NCBI GenBank assembly: GCA_030737875.1
Contig: CM060925.1
Location: forward strand, 481,243,514-481,307,513
Direction of reading: 5' to 3'
Origin: Allium sativum
Lineage: Eukaryota; Streptophyta; Magnoliopsida; Asparagales; Amaryllidaceae
Length of the DNA: 64,000 nucleotides
Positions within the stretch are counted from its first letter, which is position 1, and each line of letters opens with the position of its first letter. Both the position numbers and the translations under genes were made by a program. The notes under the pieces are model-generated. The model was not told the DNA's origin and did not search any database. It saw only the letters and a list, made by a program, of their open reading frames with translations. Below, piece after piece: positions 12,216 to 25,411 of the stretch.

Positions 12216-12458
12216 TTGAATTTCGTGGAATCATTAGGGAGAATTTGCAGCTCGAAATTGCCTTGTTCGGACCCCTTTCTCGAAGCATCTAGGGGTGCAA
12301 GCTACACCATACCGCCTGCGATGGAGGGCGACGCTGTGGCCTACGGCCTGGGCTATTCCGATCAACTTCCAGCCTCTCCTGCGGCGTGCGGCGTGAGCCC
12401 TAGGGAGGTTGATAGGTTCAGTCTTCATACAGGAGGAATCAGGAAAACATTTGACTGA
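12216..12458 (+). other. GC-rich leader ORF in LTR (80 codons)
   Basis: A compact GC-rich island in an AT-rich LTR, just downstream of the predicted start site, opens an 80-codon frame beginning MNFVESLGRICS. The other LTR keeps the first 50 or so codons (19570-19758) but then shifts frame and stops. I recognise no domain. The shift argues against strong selection on the protein; it may be a captured fragment or a structured leader. Confidence 0.35.
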
Positions 12459-12874
12459 AGGACTAAAAATGTAATTAATATTTATTATATAGTTAATTAG
12501 TTAATTTATGTTAATAATATTCAAACAATTATAACTTTTTGTCGCGAACTCAGAATTCAGTGAAACGTGTTGCGTTGCACTCGTATCGTCAAACACTTCG
12601 CATTGGAACAGACAAGGACAAAAACGGAGCACGTTGGAAATTCAGACAAAAAAATCAATGTGAGATTTCTCGATTTAAAATTAAAAATAAATAAATATAT
12701 ATATATATATATATAGAAATATATATATATATATATATATTCATATTGATTGTGATTGTAATAGTAAATATAGGCACCGTATAAATTTAGATTGATTGAC
12801 TGATGGTGGTTGTGTTGATTCGCTGAATTATATGTTCTTGTAAAGTAATATGTCATTTTGGTTGGATATGTTTT

Positions 12875-14060
12875 GATAAAATAAAAATAACATTTTGTTA
12901 GATAATGTCATGTAAAATAAAAATAAAAATTTATTAGATAACGTTATGTAAAATAAAAATAACATTTTGTTAAATAATGTTATGTAAAATAAAAATAACA
13001 TTTTGTTAGATAATGTTATATCAAAATAAAAATAACATTTTGATTAGAAAAAGTCAAGTGGAACAAAATATTCATTTTTGTTATATAGAAAAGTAGTTAA
13101 AGAAAATATTCATTTTTGTTATATAGAAAAGTAGTGAAACAAAATATTCATTTATGTTAAATAGAAAAGTGTTAAAACAAAAATTATATTTTTGTCAAAT
13201 AGATTTGTGTTAAAACAAAATATTCATTTTTGTTAAATATATTTGTGTCAAAACAAAATATTATGTCAAAATAAAATATCATTTTTGTTGAATCATATTT
13301 GTGTCAAAACAAAATATTCATTTTTGTTAAATATATTTGTGTCAAAACAAAATATCGTTTTTGTTAAATATATTTGTGTCAAAACAAAATATTATTTTTG
13401 TTGAATTATATTTGTGTCACATAAAAAATATCATTTTTATGTTGGACTAGAATTGTCATATAAAAACATTTTTATGTTGAATTAGAATTGTCAACAACAT
13501 GACAATATCATTTTTATTTGTGATGATGAATTGAAATTGTCCATAACTTAAAAATATCATTCTTATTGTTATGTTGACATTGAATTTGTAAAGAAATAAA
13601 AATAGTCATTTTACTTGTTATGTTAAGGATAGAAATTTGTGTGAAAATAAATTTACATTTTTATTTGTTATGTTAAGGATAGAAATTTGTATGCATTTAA
13701 ATTTACATTTTTATTTGTCATTTTTAAATAGAGCTAACTATATGCAAATAGAAACATTTCCTTTTATTTGTCGTGTTGTGATTAGAAATGTATGCAGATA
13801 AAATATCCCTTTTTATTTGTCATTAAAGAGCATAGAAAATGTTATGAAAATAAAACATTCTTTTTATTTGTCCTTAGAAAACAAAGAGAATGTTATGTTA
13901 ATCAAAAATATCATTTTGTTAGAATCATGTTATGTTAATTAAAAATATCATTTTGTTAGAATCATGTTATGTTAATTAAAAATGTCATTTATTTAGAATA
14001 ATGTCATGTGAAATTAAAATGTCATTTTATTATATAATGTCATGTTAGGATAAAGATGCC
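12875..14060 (+). repeat. Degenerate ~37-bp tandem array in 5' LTR
   Basis: Many diverged units of the type CATTTTTGTTAAATATATTT-GTGTCAAAACAAAATAT and AACATTTTGTTAGATAATGT-TATGTAAAATAAAAAT follow one another. The array is extremely AT-rich and is mirrored at 20190-21400 in the other LTR, so it predates the insertion. Confidence 0.7.
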
Positions 14061-15110
14061 ATTTTGTTAGGAAATGTTATGTTGAAAAAAAGAATATGTC
14101 AATGATAAAATTTACATTTTTATAGTGCATGTAGAAATGATTAAAATGATCATTAGTTAGAAATTCAAAATATGTTAAAGATTAAAACATTTTCATTATT
14201 ATGTTAGCGATATTAGAAAATTGGTCGTATATTAAAAATATGATTTGTTCTAGATTAAAACATTATCATAATAATGTTAATATTAACATGACAGTTGAAA
14301 TTAGATTATAAATATCCATTTATAATTTAAACAGTGAAAATTTGTTATATAGAAAATAATTCAAATCGAATTATAATCGGTTAGATTTATTAACCAATGA
14401 TTTATCTAAATGAATTGCTGCTATTTGAAAACCCCACACGGGTATTGGGATGGTATTTGACATACACTAGTCCCAATATTTAATTAATTGTAAATCGATG
14501 GATCAACAGTCTGTGATGAGCGATATTTATTCATTTTAATGCTCACACAGTTGTAAATTTCACTCTGGATGTGAATGTATTGTTTATTGATTATTTATCA
14601 TTTTTGTTATATACATGCGATGTATAAAATCCATATAACTGAATTTATATGGTAACTGATTGAGTCGCATTCTGATTCAGAATATCTTATATATAATAAT
14701 ATTTTGAAATAAAGAACATTTCTATTATAAAGAATATTTTAAAATAAAGAATCTTTCAAAATAAAGAATATTTTAAAATAACGAATATTTTAAAATAAAT
14801 TTAATGAAGAATAAAATTATGGGTTTTATGTCCATTTTTGGATGGACACAAAAATATAAAAATATGAAGCCGAGTTAAGTATAGAAATGCCATTTTTAAC
14901 CCAGAACGGGTTTAACGATCGATTTTATTCATTTTATAATGAATATCGAAAAGTAGTGATTTCAAAATTTAATATTTTGAAAACATTGATATATTAATAT
15001 GATATAATTATAGAATATTCAATTTTGACTTAAAATTGAAAATGAATTAAAAATCATTTTAAAATGAATTTATAAATATTTTATAAAATACATTTAAAAG
15101 GAAATCGACG

Positions 15111-15142
<32 letters not shown>

Positions 15143-18054
15143 TGGCCTGAGTAGAACACGCCGCGCATCGACCGTTCCCGAATTTCGACCATTAACTTCA
15201 AATTGATGTAATGGGAGACCCGACCGTCGGATTCTCCTAAAACCGAATCCGTTGGGTTCGTATCGAAAAGAGATTTTCAATGAATATAAGAGATTTGAAA
15301 TCTAACAGTTGGATTTGGAATTATTTCCAAATCAATTTTAGTAAAGGTCGCTATAGATGCAATTCGGTGGCCGTTATTGGAAACCGACTGTACATGCCTT
15401 AATAAAATTATTAAAAACATGGAAAAATTATGTAAAATCATAATAAATGATTTCAAAAGAATTTGGATGAAAAATTACAATTTTGAAAAGATAAAAATAT
15501 ATTTTTATCGAAATGAACTAATTATTAACTAGAATAAATCTTTAAATTAAGATTTAATGAAGTTTTCCAATTAATTAATATTTAATTGGAATAAAATAAA
15601 ATAAATTGGATTTTTGGGTTTATCTAGAATGGTGCCTTAAATAACACTGTTCTTAAACCCCGTACAAAAGGAATAAATCTTTTAATTAAGGTTATTAGAG
15701 ATTTACGATTATATTTAGTAATTGTAATAAAATGAAAGGTGAATTGGGTTTATTGTGAACTGTGTTTTTAACGACATTCATTCTTTAACCCAATTAACAG
15801 TGAAAATATGTATCAAGATTTAATGCGAATTTTCCAAAGTAAAGTTTTCCAGTTTAATAAGTTAAATTGGAATTGAATGGAATTCGATTTAAATAATAAT
15901 CGAGATGAGCTTCTGTAATAGAAGACCATTATTATATATGGAATTTAAAAGGCTTTGCCATTTTTCCATTTATATTATTAATCTGATACGGAAATTTATA
16001 TCGATTATATATTGATTTGATTTATGTGAAAATTCCATATTTAATGGAAGATGATTTTGGGTTTATCGTGAACTATGTTTTAAATGACATTGGTTCTTTA
16101 ACCTAATTAGAGACAAGATTAATTTCTTAAAGTTGATTAATCATAAAGTAATTATTTTTGATATTAAAACCAAATTGGAGTTTTAATGAATCTTTAAAAA
16201 GAAGATTAAAGAATAGATTTAAAAAGGGTTTATCTTTGATAAAATTAATGGGAACCTTTCCCTAAAAGGGTGAATATTTATTTAAAAGAATAATCTGAAT
16301 TGGAATGAGGCATATGATGTGTTTCTATAGCACTTAATTATTGATTATAAAATACGCAAGTTATTCGGGAAGACCGGGTTCAACCTATTCTGAATAATTA
16401 CTACGACGATTAAGAGTCGAAGATGAAGACGGTGGTTGAAGACCGGAGATCTTCACATCGTTTGGATGATTACGGATGTCTTGATTGGGAGGCATCCCAA
16501 GATAAGGTAATAAGTGGTGATCGTCCAGACGTACTTGGAGATCGAGGGATATGTGAGGACCACTTTCCTATATTGGACATATGGGACGAGGAATAAGGTG
16601 CCTCCGGTTTCGTTCAAACACAGAACGGACTTGTAAATGGATGGTATGTCTGACGTTGTATTCCTTTATGCTGTATTCGTTGATCTCTGCTAAATATATA
16701 TCTGTTTTGTTACAGAGAATTTATTCTCTTACTTAACACCCTTCTCTGTGACGTACGAACTTAGAGGTTATATATTGGCAGAAATCATTGGTATGGTATG
16801 GATTGGCAATGTGGCATGCTAAGATGCAAATGATCAAGGCTTATTGTTGAAAAGCAGAGCCTTGTGGTTGATGAACAAAGCACAGCTTTATTTAGCATAG
16901 CTTTGTGTAGCGATACTTCGCGAGCCTCACACCTCGGTATGAACCAGAAACGGGAGAAGTACCCCAGGGAGAACATGCGTTTCTTTCTAGCTAGAAGTGG
17001 TGTCTGGGTTTTACAAGCCTAGATATTTTTACTTGTGTGGATGATGGAAAGCGAGGTACCTCGGATTTGAGTCCCTAGTGGCTCTATTTTACGCCCCATA
17101 GGGCGGGGAGACGTATTGTTCAGGCATAACTAATCCACTAACATATTTATGCACCGACCCTGGCGCTCCTGGGTGTAGTTGCGGCTGTATCCTGAGACCC
17201 GGGCTAGAGAGTCTCGAATTAGGTAAGAACAATCCCTTGCCTTGGTTCATGATGGAAATTCAACTTCTAATACGAAACCATACGGTTTTGATTGTAGAAC
17301 TAGTATGGCGACATAGTGTATGGTAGCTATGCCGTCTATGATTGATACATTATGATTGAAATGTTTTTGAAACATATATACACTAATAATAATATCAAAT
17401 CTGTTTTATCGTATCAAGCATTTTGAACCATTATAAGGTAAAACTCTATCCTCCAATTTGCGTTGCATTGTGTGATGGGACTTGAGTCTTATAATGGTTT
17501 CATTTTTTTTAAAAGCATTGCGTTGTTTAACGATTTACTTTATTTTATGCACTCGCAATCCAATGGAGTAAACCCGTTCCGCGTTAGCGGGGTGGTCCTA
17601 TGATTAGCCTTAGTAATTGATAAGTAAAGTAAAGATTTCTCACACCAGTCCCATGACTTACTCGTAGTTTGTTTCACTTTGCAAACTTGGGTGCCCTCTT
17701 TTCTACTTGGGCAGTCGAGTAGCTCATTTTGCAGATATATTGAGCAAGATTCTGGATCGAAGCTTAAAGCTGTGTCTAGAGCATTGATAGACTTCCGCTG
17801 TATCAGATTATTGATTCCGCTGCACTGTATTAAATTCATTGTAAATTATCTTCTGCTGTACTATTATTTATCGATGTACTTTAATATTCTGTACTCTGAT
17901 ATAACATTATTATAATGTTTATAAAAGTCTTATGTTATTTGTTCTGATGTGTTGTATGCCCAGAGTTAATGCATTCGAGGGTTTCCAACTTTTGGATCAG
18001 AACTGTGTGGTTTATGGTCAATTCAAAGGGCGGGGATTTTCGGGTCATTACATG

Positions 18055-18066
18055 TGGTATCAGAGC
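18055..18066 (+). promoter_or_regulatory. Primer-binding site (initiator-Met tRNA)
   Basis: TGGTATCAGAGC matches the complement of the 3' end of plant initiator methionine tRNA and starts two bases after the LTR end. Confidence 0.85.
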
Positions 18067-18490
18067 TTTGGTTAATCCAAATCTTTGGGGTACAACTCGT
18101 TAGAACTGAACAAAAGACTCATCAGAAATTGGATTAGTAATATCCAATAAGAATACTCATTAGAGATAGGATCAGTAGTATCCTAGAATGAGAAAACTCA
18201 TTAGAGATGTGGTTAGTAATGCCCTAGAATGAGTTGGGAGTGACAAGTTCATAATTAATGTATTTGTGATTATATATTTATAATCCGATTTTAGAAAATA
18301 TGATTTTTGAAAATATAAAAGTTATATATATTTGAAAAGCCAGTCAACTAATTGATTGATGATTGTGTTGTGTATTATTAGTTCAACTAATAAAATTATT
18401 GAAACCAATAAAATAAAAAAATGATGAAAATTGAGTTGATTAGTTAAACAACTTTCAGCTCCGTTCCTTTTCGAGGATGAAAATATTTTA

Positions 18491-18502
18491 AGTGGGGGAG
18501 AT
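18491..18502 (+). promoter_or_regulatory. Polypurine tract
   Basis: AGTGGGGGAGAT lies directly before the TGTAACAACCCG LTR start and marks plus-strand DNA priming. Confidence 0.85.
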
Positions 18503-19378
18503 TGTAACAACCCGAAATTTTGGAACCAATTTTTTTTTTTTATTTTAGCAGATTTAATGGATTTTTAATATTGAAAATGATTTATTTTAAATAATAACAA
18601 CTAAAAATTTATTTAAATCGAAGTTAGAACGAATATATTTATTTTAATTATAAAAGGAGTTAGAAATAGCGCGGTAGTTTGAAAATTCGAATTTGAACTT
18701 TGACTGAATATACATGATTCAAAATAAATCGGATTTTAGTAAAACCAAAAATATTTAAATCTGTTTAAAAATATCTTTCCAGCGAATATGAAAAATTGAA
18801 ATTTCACAGCGGGAATAAAAAGTTATGGTCAGTTGAATATTCAGAATAGTCGCTATATTTTTTTTAATATAAAAATAGCCATTTTACAAACGACCTCCGT
18901 TTTCGATGAAACCACTTTGGTTGGATCCGGAATGTCAAATTATTGCAAGATTCCAATTTTCATAATTTTTGGAATTAATATGTGAGTTTGGCAAAAGAAA
19001 ATGTGTTTTGTCAATTTCAGTCAATTTGGATCGACCAGAAAATGACCATTTTTTAAACGGTCTCCAAATTCGACGAAATTAATTTTGTTAGGACCGTATT
19101 GTCAAAACATAGCTAGAAATAATTTTTCTGAAATTTTTGGAGTGAGTATGTGGCCCCGGTAAATTAAAATGTAAATCCAAATTAAATAATTAAATGTTTT
19201 ATATTTTAATTTAAAGAAAAACATATCGTAATAGCCAAATTGGGTTACGAAACATATTCCATTGTGTCCGGAACATGGGTATTTAGCTAGGGGTGACAGT
19301 CATTGGGTTTCGTTTGGAGTTCGGATGGTTTAACCAGTTATTTTTGAATTAAATAATTAAATAATATAAATTATACTC

Positions 19379-19386
19379 TATAAATA
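19379..19386 (+). promoter_or_regulatory. TATA box in 3' LTR
   Basis: TATAAATA in CTCTATAAATACCC, the counterpart of 12026-12033. If active it would drive read-out toward the host gene start some 8 kb downstream. Confidence 0.5.
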
Positions 19387-20189
19387 CCCTCGATTTTCAT
19401 GCGAACCCTAACCCTAATCCACTAAAGAGCCAGCTGCCATTCCTAAATCAATGGCCTGCGTAGCTCGAAACTCCCCTTCTAAATCTCGCAAAATCCACAA
19501 AGTAATTAAAGAAATTTCTTCAGCAAATTCGAAGAGATTTCTGTGCTCTTCGATCCTATAAGGTGATGATTGAATTTCGTGGAGTCATTAGGGAGAATTT
19601 GCAGCTTGAAGTTGCCTTGTTCGGACCCCTTTCTCGAAGCATCTAGGGGTGCGAGCTGCACCATACCGCCTACGATGGAGGGCGACGTCGTGGCATACGG
19701 CCTGGGCTATTCCGATCAACTTCCGGCCTCTCCTGGCGGCGTGCGGTGTGAGCCCTAGGGAGGTTGATGGGTTCGATCTTCATACATGAGGAATCAGGAA
19801 GACGTTTGACTGAAGGACTAAAATGTAATTAATATTTATTATATAATTAATTAGTTAATTTATGTTAATAATATTCAAACAATTGTAACTTTTTGTCACG
19901 AACTCAGAATTCAGTGAAATGAGTTGCATTGCACTCGTATCGTCAAACACTTCGCAATGGAACAGACAAGGACAAAAAACGGAGCACATTGGGAATTCAG
20001 ACAAAAAATCAATGTGAGATTTCTCGATTTAAAATTAAAGTTATATATATATATATATATATATATTCATATTGATTGTGAATGTAATATTAAATATAGG
20101 CACCATATAAATTTAGATTGATTGACTGATGGTGATTGTGTTGATTTGCTGAATTATATGTTGTTGTAAAATAATATGTCATTTTGGTT

Positions 20190-21400
20190 GGATATGTTTT
20201 GATAAAATAAAAATAACATTTTGTTAGATAATGTTATGTAAAATAAAAATAACATTTTGTTAGATAATGTTATGTAAAATAAAAATAACATTTTGTTAGA
20301 TAATGTTATATCAAAATAAAAATAACATTTTGATTAGAAAAGTCAAGTGGAACAAAATATTCATTTTTGTTATATAGAAAAGTAGTGAAAGAAAATATTA
20401 ATTTTTGTTATATAGAAAAGTAGAGAAACAAAATATTCATTTTTGTTAAATAGAAAAGTCTTAAAACCAAAATTATATTTTTGTCAAATAGACATGTGTT
20501 AAAACAAAATATTCATTTTTATTAAATATATTTATGTCAAAACAAAATATTCATTTTTGTTAAATATATTTATGTCAAAACAAAATATCATTTTTGTTGA
20601 ATCATATTTGTGTCTAAACAAAATATTCATTTTTGTTAAATATATTTGTGTCAAAACAAAATTTCATTTTTGTTAAATATATTTGTGTCAAAACAAAATA
20701 TCATTTTTTTGAATTATATTTGTGTCACATAAAAATATCATTTTTATGTTGAACTAGAATTGTCACATAAAAATATCATTTTTATGTTGAACTAGAATTG
20801 TCATATAAAAACATTTTTATGTTGATTAGAATTGTCAACAACATGATAATATCATTTTTATTTGTGATGATGAATTGAAATTGTCGATAACATAAAAATA
20901 TCATTCTTATTGTTATGTTAACATTGAATTTGTAAAGAAATAAAAGTAGTCATTTTACTTGTTATGTTAAGGATAGAATTTTGTGTGCAATTAAATTTAC
21001 ATTTTTATTTGTTATGTTAAGGATAGAAATTTGTATGCAATTAAATTTACATTTTTATTTGTCATTTTTAAATAGAACTAACTGTATGCAAATAGAAACA
21101 TTTCCTTTTATTTGTCATGTTGAGATTAGAAATGTATGCAAATAAAATATCCCTTTTTATTTGTCATTAAAGAGCATAGAAAATGTTATGAAAATAAAAC
21201 ATTCTTTTTATTTGTCCTTAGAAAATATAGAGAATGTTATGTTAATTAAAAATATCATTTTGTTAGAATCATGTTATGTTAATTAAAAATATCATTTTGT
21301 TAGAATCATGTTATGTTAATTAAAAATGTCATTTATTTAGAATAATGTCATGTGAAATTAAAATGTCATTTTATTATATAATGTCATGTTAGGATAAAGA
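20190..21400 (+). repeat. Degenerate ~37-bp tandem array in 3' LTR
   Basis: Counterpart of the array at 12875-14060, with the same unit types and slightly different copy numbers. Confidence 0.7.
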
Positions 21401-24400
21401 TGTCATTTTGTTAGGAAATGTTATGTTGAAAAAAAGAATATGTCAATGATAAAATTTACATTTTTATAGTGCATGTAGAAATGATTAAAATGATCATTAG
21501 TTAGAAATTCAAAATATGTTAAAGATTAAAACATTTTGATTATTATGTTAGTGATATTAGAAAATTGGTCGTATGTTAAAAATATGATTTGTGCTAGATT
21601 AAAACATTATCATAATAATGTTAATATTAACATGACGATTGAAATTAGATTATAAATATCCATTTATAATTTAAACAGTGAAAATTTGTTATATAGAAAA
21701 TAATTCAAACCGAATTATAATCGGTTAGATTTATTAACCAATGATTTATCTAAATGAATTGTTGCTGTTTGAAAACCCCACATGGGTATTGAGATGATAT
21801 TTGACATACACTAGTCCCAATATTTAATTAATTGTCAATTTATGGATTGTCAGTCTGTGATGAGCGTTATTTATCCATTTTTAATGCTTACACAGTTGTA
21901 AATTTCGCTCTGGATGTAAATGGATTGTTTATTTATCATTTTTGTTATATACATGCGATGTATGAAATCCATATAACTGAATTTATATGGTAATTGATTG
22001 AGTCGCATTCTGATTCAAAATATCTTTTGTATAAGAATATTTTGAAATAAAGAACATTTCTATTATAAAGAATATTTTAAAATAAAGAATCTTTCAAAAT
22101 AAAGAATATTTTAAAACAACGAATATTTTAAAATTAATTTAACGAAGAATAAAATTATGGGTTTTATGTCCATTTTTGGACGAACACAAAAATATAAAAT
22201 ATGAAGCCGGGTCAAGTATAGAAACGCCATTTTTAACCCCGAACGGGTTTAACGATCGATTTTATTCATTTTATAATGAATATAAAAAATTAGTGATTTC
22301 AAAATTTAATATTTTGAAAATATTAATATTTTAATATGATATAAATATAGAATATTCAATTTTGATTTAAAATTGAGAATGAATTAAAAATCATTTTAAA
22401 ATGAATTTATAAATATTTTATAAAATACGTTTAAAAGGAAATCGAGGATATAATATATATATATATTTATTTAATGGCATGAACAGAACGCGACGCGCAA
22501 CGACCGTTCGTGGATTTCGACCATTAACTTCAAATTGATGTAACGGGAGATCCGACCATCGGATTCTCCTAAAACCGGAACCATTGGGTTCGTATCGAAA
22601 AGAGCTTTTCAATGAATATAAGAGATTTGAAATCTAACAGATGGATTTGGAATTATGCCCAAATCAATTTTAGAAAAGGTCGCTATAGATGTAGTTCGGT
22701 GGCCGTTATTGAAAACTGACTGTACATGCCTTAATAAAATTATTAAAAATATGGAAAAATTATGTAAAATCATAATAAATGATTTGAAAAGAATTTGGAT
22801 GAAAATTCCAATTTTGAAAAGATATAAATATATTTTTATCGAAATGAACTAGTTATCAACTAGAATAAATCTTTAAATTAAGATTTAATGAAATTTTCCA
22901 ATTAATTAATATTTAATTGGAATTAAATAAAATAAAATAAATTGGATTTTTGGGTTTGTCGTGAATGGTGTCTTAAATAACACTCTTCTTAAACCCCATA
23001 CAAAAAGAATAAATATTTTAATTAAGATTATTAGAGATTTTCGATTATATTTAGTAATTGGAATAAAATGAAATGTGAATTGGGCTTATTGTGAACTGTG
23101 TTTTTAACGACATTCGTTCTTTAACCCAATTAACAGTGAAAATATGATTTGAAATTTATAAATCTTTTTATCATGATTTAACGAGAATTTTCCAAAGTAA
23201 AGTTTTCCAGTTTAATATATTAAATTGGAATTGAATGGAATTCGATATAAATAATAATCAAGATGAGCTTTTGTAAAAGAAGACCATTATTATATATGGA
23301 ATTTAAAAGGCTTTGTCGTTATTCCATTTATATTATTAGTCTGATATGGAAATTTATATCGATTATATATTGATTTGATTTCTGTGAAAATTCCATATTT
23401 AATGGAAGATGATTTTGGGTTTATCGTGAACTGTGTTTTAAATGACATTGGTTCTTTAACCCAATTAAAACAAGATTAATTTCCTAAAGTTGATTAATCC
23501 TAAAGTAATGATTTTTGATATTAAAACCAAATTGGAGTTTTAATGAATCTTTAAAAAGAAGATCAAATAATAGATTTAAAAAGGATTGATCTTTGATAAA
23601 ATTAATGGGAACCTTTCCCTAAAAGGGTGAATATTTATTTAAAAGAATATTCTGAATTGGAATGAGGCGTATGATGTGTTTCTACAGCTCTTAATTATTG
23701 ATTATAAAATACGCAAGTTATTCAGAAAGACCGGGTTCAACCCATTCTGAATAATTACTACGACGATTAAGAGTCGAAGATGAAGACGGTGGTTGAAGAC
23801 CGGAGATCTTCACATCGTTTGGATGATTACTGATGTCTTGATTGGGAGGCATCCCAAGACAATGTAATAAGTGGTGATCGTCCAGACGTACTTGGAGATC
23901 AATGGATATGCGAGTACCTCTCTCCTGTATTGGACATATGAGATGAGGAATAAGGTGCCTTCGGTTTCGTTCAGACCCAGAGCGGACTTGTAAATGGATG
24001 GTATGTCTGACGTTGCATTCCTTTATGCTGTATTCATTGATCTCTGCTAAATATATATCTGTTTGGTGGCGGAGAATTTATTCTCTTGCTTAACACCCTT
24101 CTCTGAGACGTACGAGCTTAGAGGTTATATATTGGCAGAAATCAATGGTATGGTATGGATTGAAAACGTGACATACTAAGTTGCAAATGATCAAGACTTA
24201 TTGTTGAAAGGCAGAGCCTTATGGTTGATGATCAAAACACAACTTTATTTAGCATAACTTTGTGTAGCGATACTTCACGAGCCTCACACCCCGGTATGAA
24301 CCAGAAACGGGAGAAGTACCCCAGGGAGAACATGCATTTCTTTCTAGCTAGAAGTGGTGTCTGAGTTTTACAAACCCAGATATTTTTACTTATGTGGATG

Positions 24401-25411
24401 ATGGAAAGCGAGTTACCTCGGATTTGAGTCCCTAGTGGCTCTATTTTATGCCCCATAGGGCGGGAAGACGTATTGTTCAGGCATAACTAATCCACTAACA
24501 TATTTGTGGACCGACCCTGGCGCTCCTAGGTGCAGTTGCGGCCGTATCCTGAGACTCGGGCTAGAGAGTCTCGAATTCGGTAAGGACGATCTCTTGCCTT
24601 GGTTCATGATGAAAATCCAACTTCCAATACGACACCATACAGTTTTGATTGTAGAACTAGTATGGAGACATAGTATATGGTAGCTATGCCGTCTATGATT
24701 GATACATTATGATTGAAATGTTTTTGAAACATATATACACTAATAATAATATCAAATTCGTTTTATCATATCAAGCATTTTTGACCATTATAAGGTATAA
24801 CTCTATCCTCCGGTTTTCGTTGCATTGTGTGATGGGACTCGAATCTTATAATGGTTTCATTTTTTTTTTAAAAGCATTGCGTTGTTTAACGATTTACTTT
24901 ATTTTATGCACTGGCAATCCAATGGAGTAAACCCGTTCCACGTTAGCGGCGTGGTCCTGTGATTAGCCTTAGTATTAGATAAGTTAAGTAAAGATTTCTC
25001 ATACCAGTCCCATGACTGACTCGTAATTTGTTTTACTTTGCAAACTTGGGTGCCCTCTTTTCCACACGAGCAGTTGAGTAGCTGATTTTGCAGACATATT
25101 GAGCAGGATTCTGAATCGAAGCTTAAAGCTATGTCTAGAGCATTGATAGACTTCCGCTGTATCAAATTGTTGATTCCGCTGCACTGTATTAAATTCATTG
25201 TAAATTATCTTCCGCTGTATTATTATTTATCGATGTACTTTGATATTCTGTACTCTGATATAACATTATTTTAATGTTTATAAAAGTCTTCTGTTATTTG
25301 TTCTGATGTGTTGTATGCGCAGAGTTAATGCATTCGAGGATTTCCAACTTTTGGATCAGACCTGTGTGGTTTATTGTCGATTCAAATGGCGGGGATTTTC
25401 GGGTCATTACA

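Larger units (their letters stand above)
11427..18052 (+). repeat. 5' LTR (left end truncated)
   Basis: Aligns from about 11427 to 18052 with 18777-25411. Sampled stretches look about 95% identical. The first 274 bp of the intact LTR are missing and the break joins LINE sequence directly. Confidence 0.9.
18053..18502 (+). other. 450-bp internal domain of giant-LTR element
   Basis: Holds only the primer site, three roughly 40-bp tandem units of ACTCATTAGAGAT-type sequence (about 18118-18235), non-coding AT-rich sequence, and a tail ending TTTTCGAGGATGAAAAT before the polypurine tract. That tail resembles the last bases of pol in autonomous relatives, suggesting gag-pol was lost by an internal deletion. 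Confidence 0.75.
11427..25411 (+). mobile_element. Giant-LTR, coding-less LTR retrotransposon
   Basis: Two plus-strand direct repeats of about 6.6 and 6.9 kb flank only 450 bp. The LTR ends are TGTAACAACCCG and GGGTCATTACA. Two bases after the first LTR comes TGGTATCAGAGC, the standard primer site for initiator-Met tRNA. The second LTR is preceded by the polypurine tract AAGTGGGGGAGATT. These features are typical of Ty3/gypsy chromovirus-like (Tekay/Del) elements. Gag and pol are entirely missing, so the element is non-autonomous or an internal-deletion derivative. It lies inside the minus-strand LINE. The 5' LTR lacks about 274 bp at its left end, so the target duplication cannot be checked (TGTAT follows the right end). 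Confidence 0.9.
18503..25411 (+). repeat. 3' LTR, full length (~6.9 kb)
   Basis: 6909 bp from TGTAACAACCCG to CATTACA, the intact LTR copy. If the TATA box at 19379 is used, U3 is about 0.9 kb and R plus U5 about 6 kb. Three copies of a TGTGTTTTAAATGACATT motif within TTGGGTT...AACCCAA inverted arms occur near 22946, 23075-23135 and 23413-23468. Confidence 0.9.

Noticed and set aside
17679..17915. LTR open frames at 17.5-17.9 kb and their counterparts at 24.9-25.2 kb
   Set aside because: Present in both LTRs but with no recognised domain; likely chance frames in U5.
11427..25411. Recent segmental duplication or assembly duplication of 6.6 kb
   Set aside because: The copies differ throughout and sit on either side of a primer site and polypurine tract with proper LTR ends, so they are LTRs.
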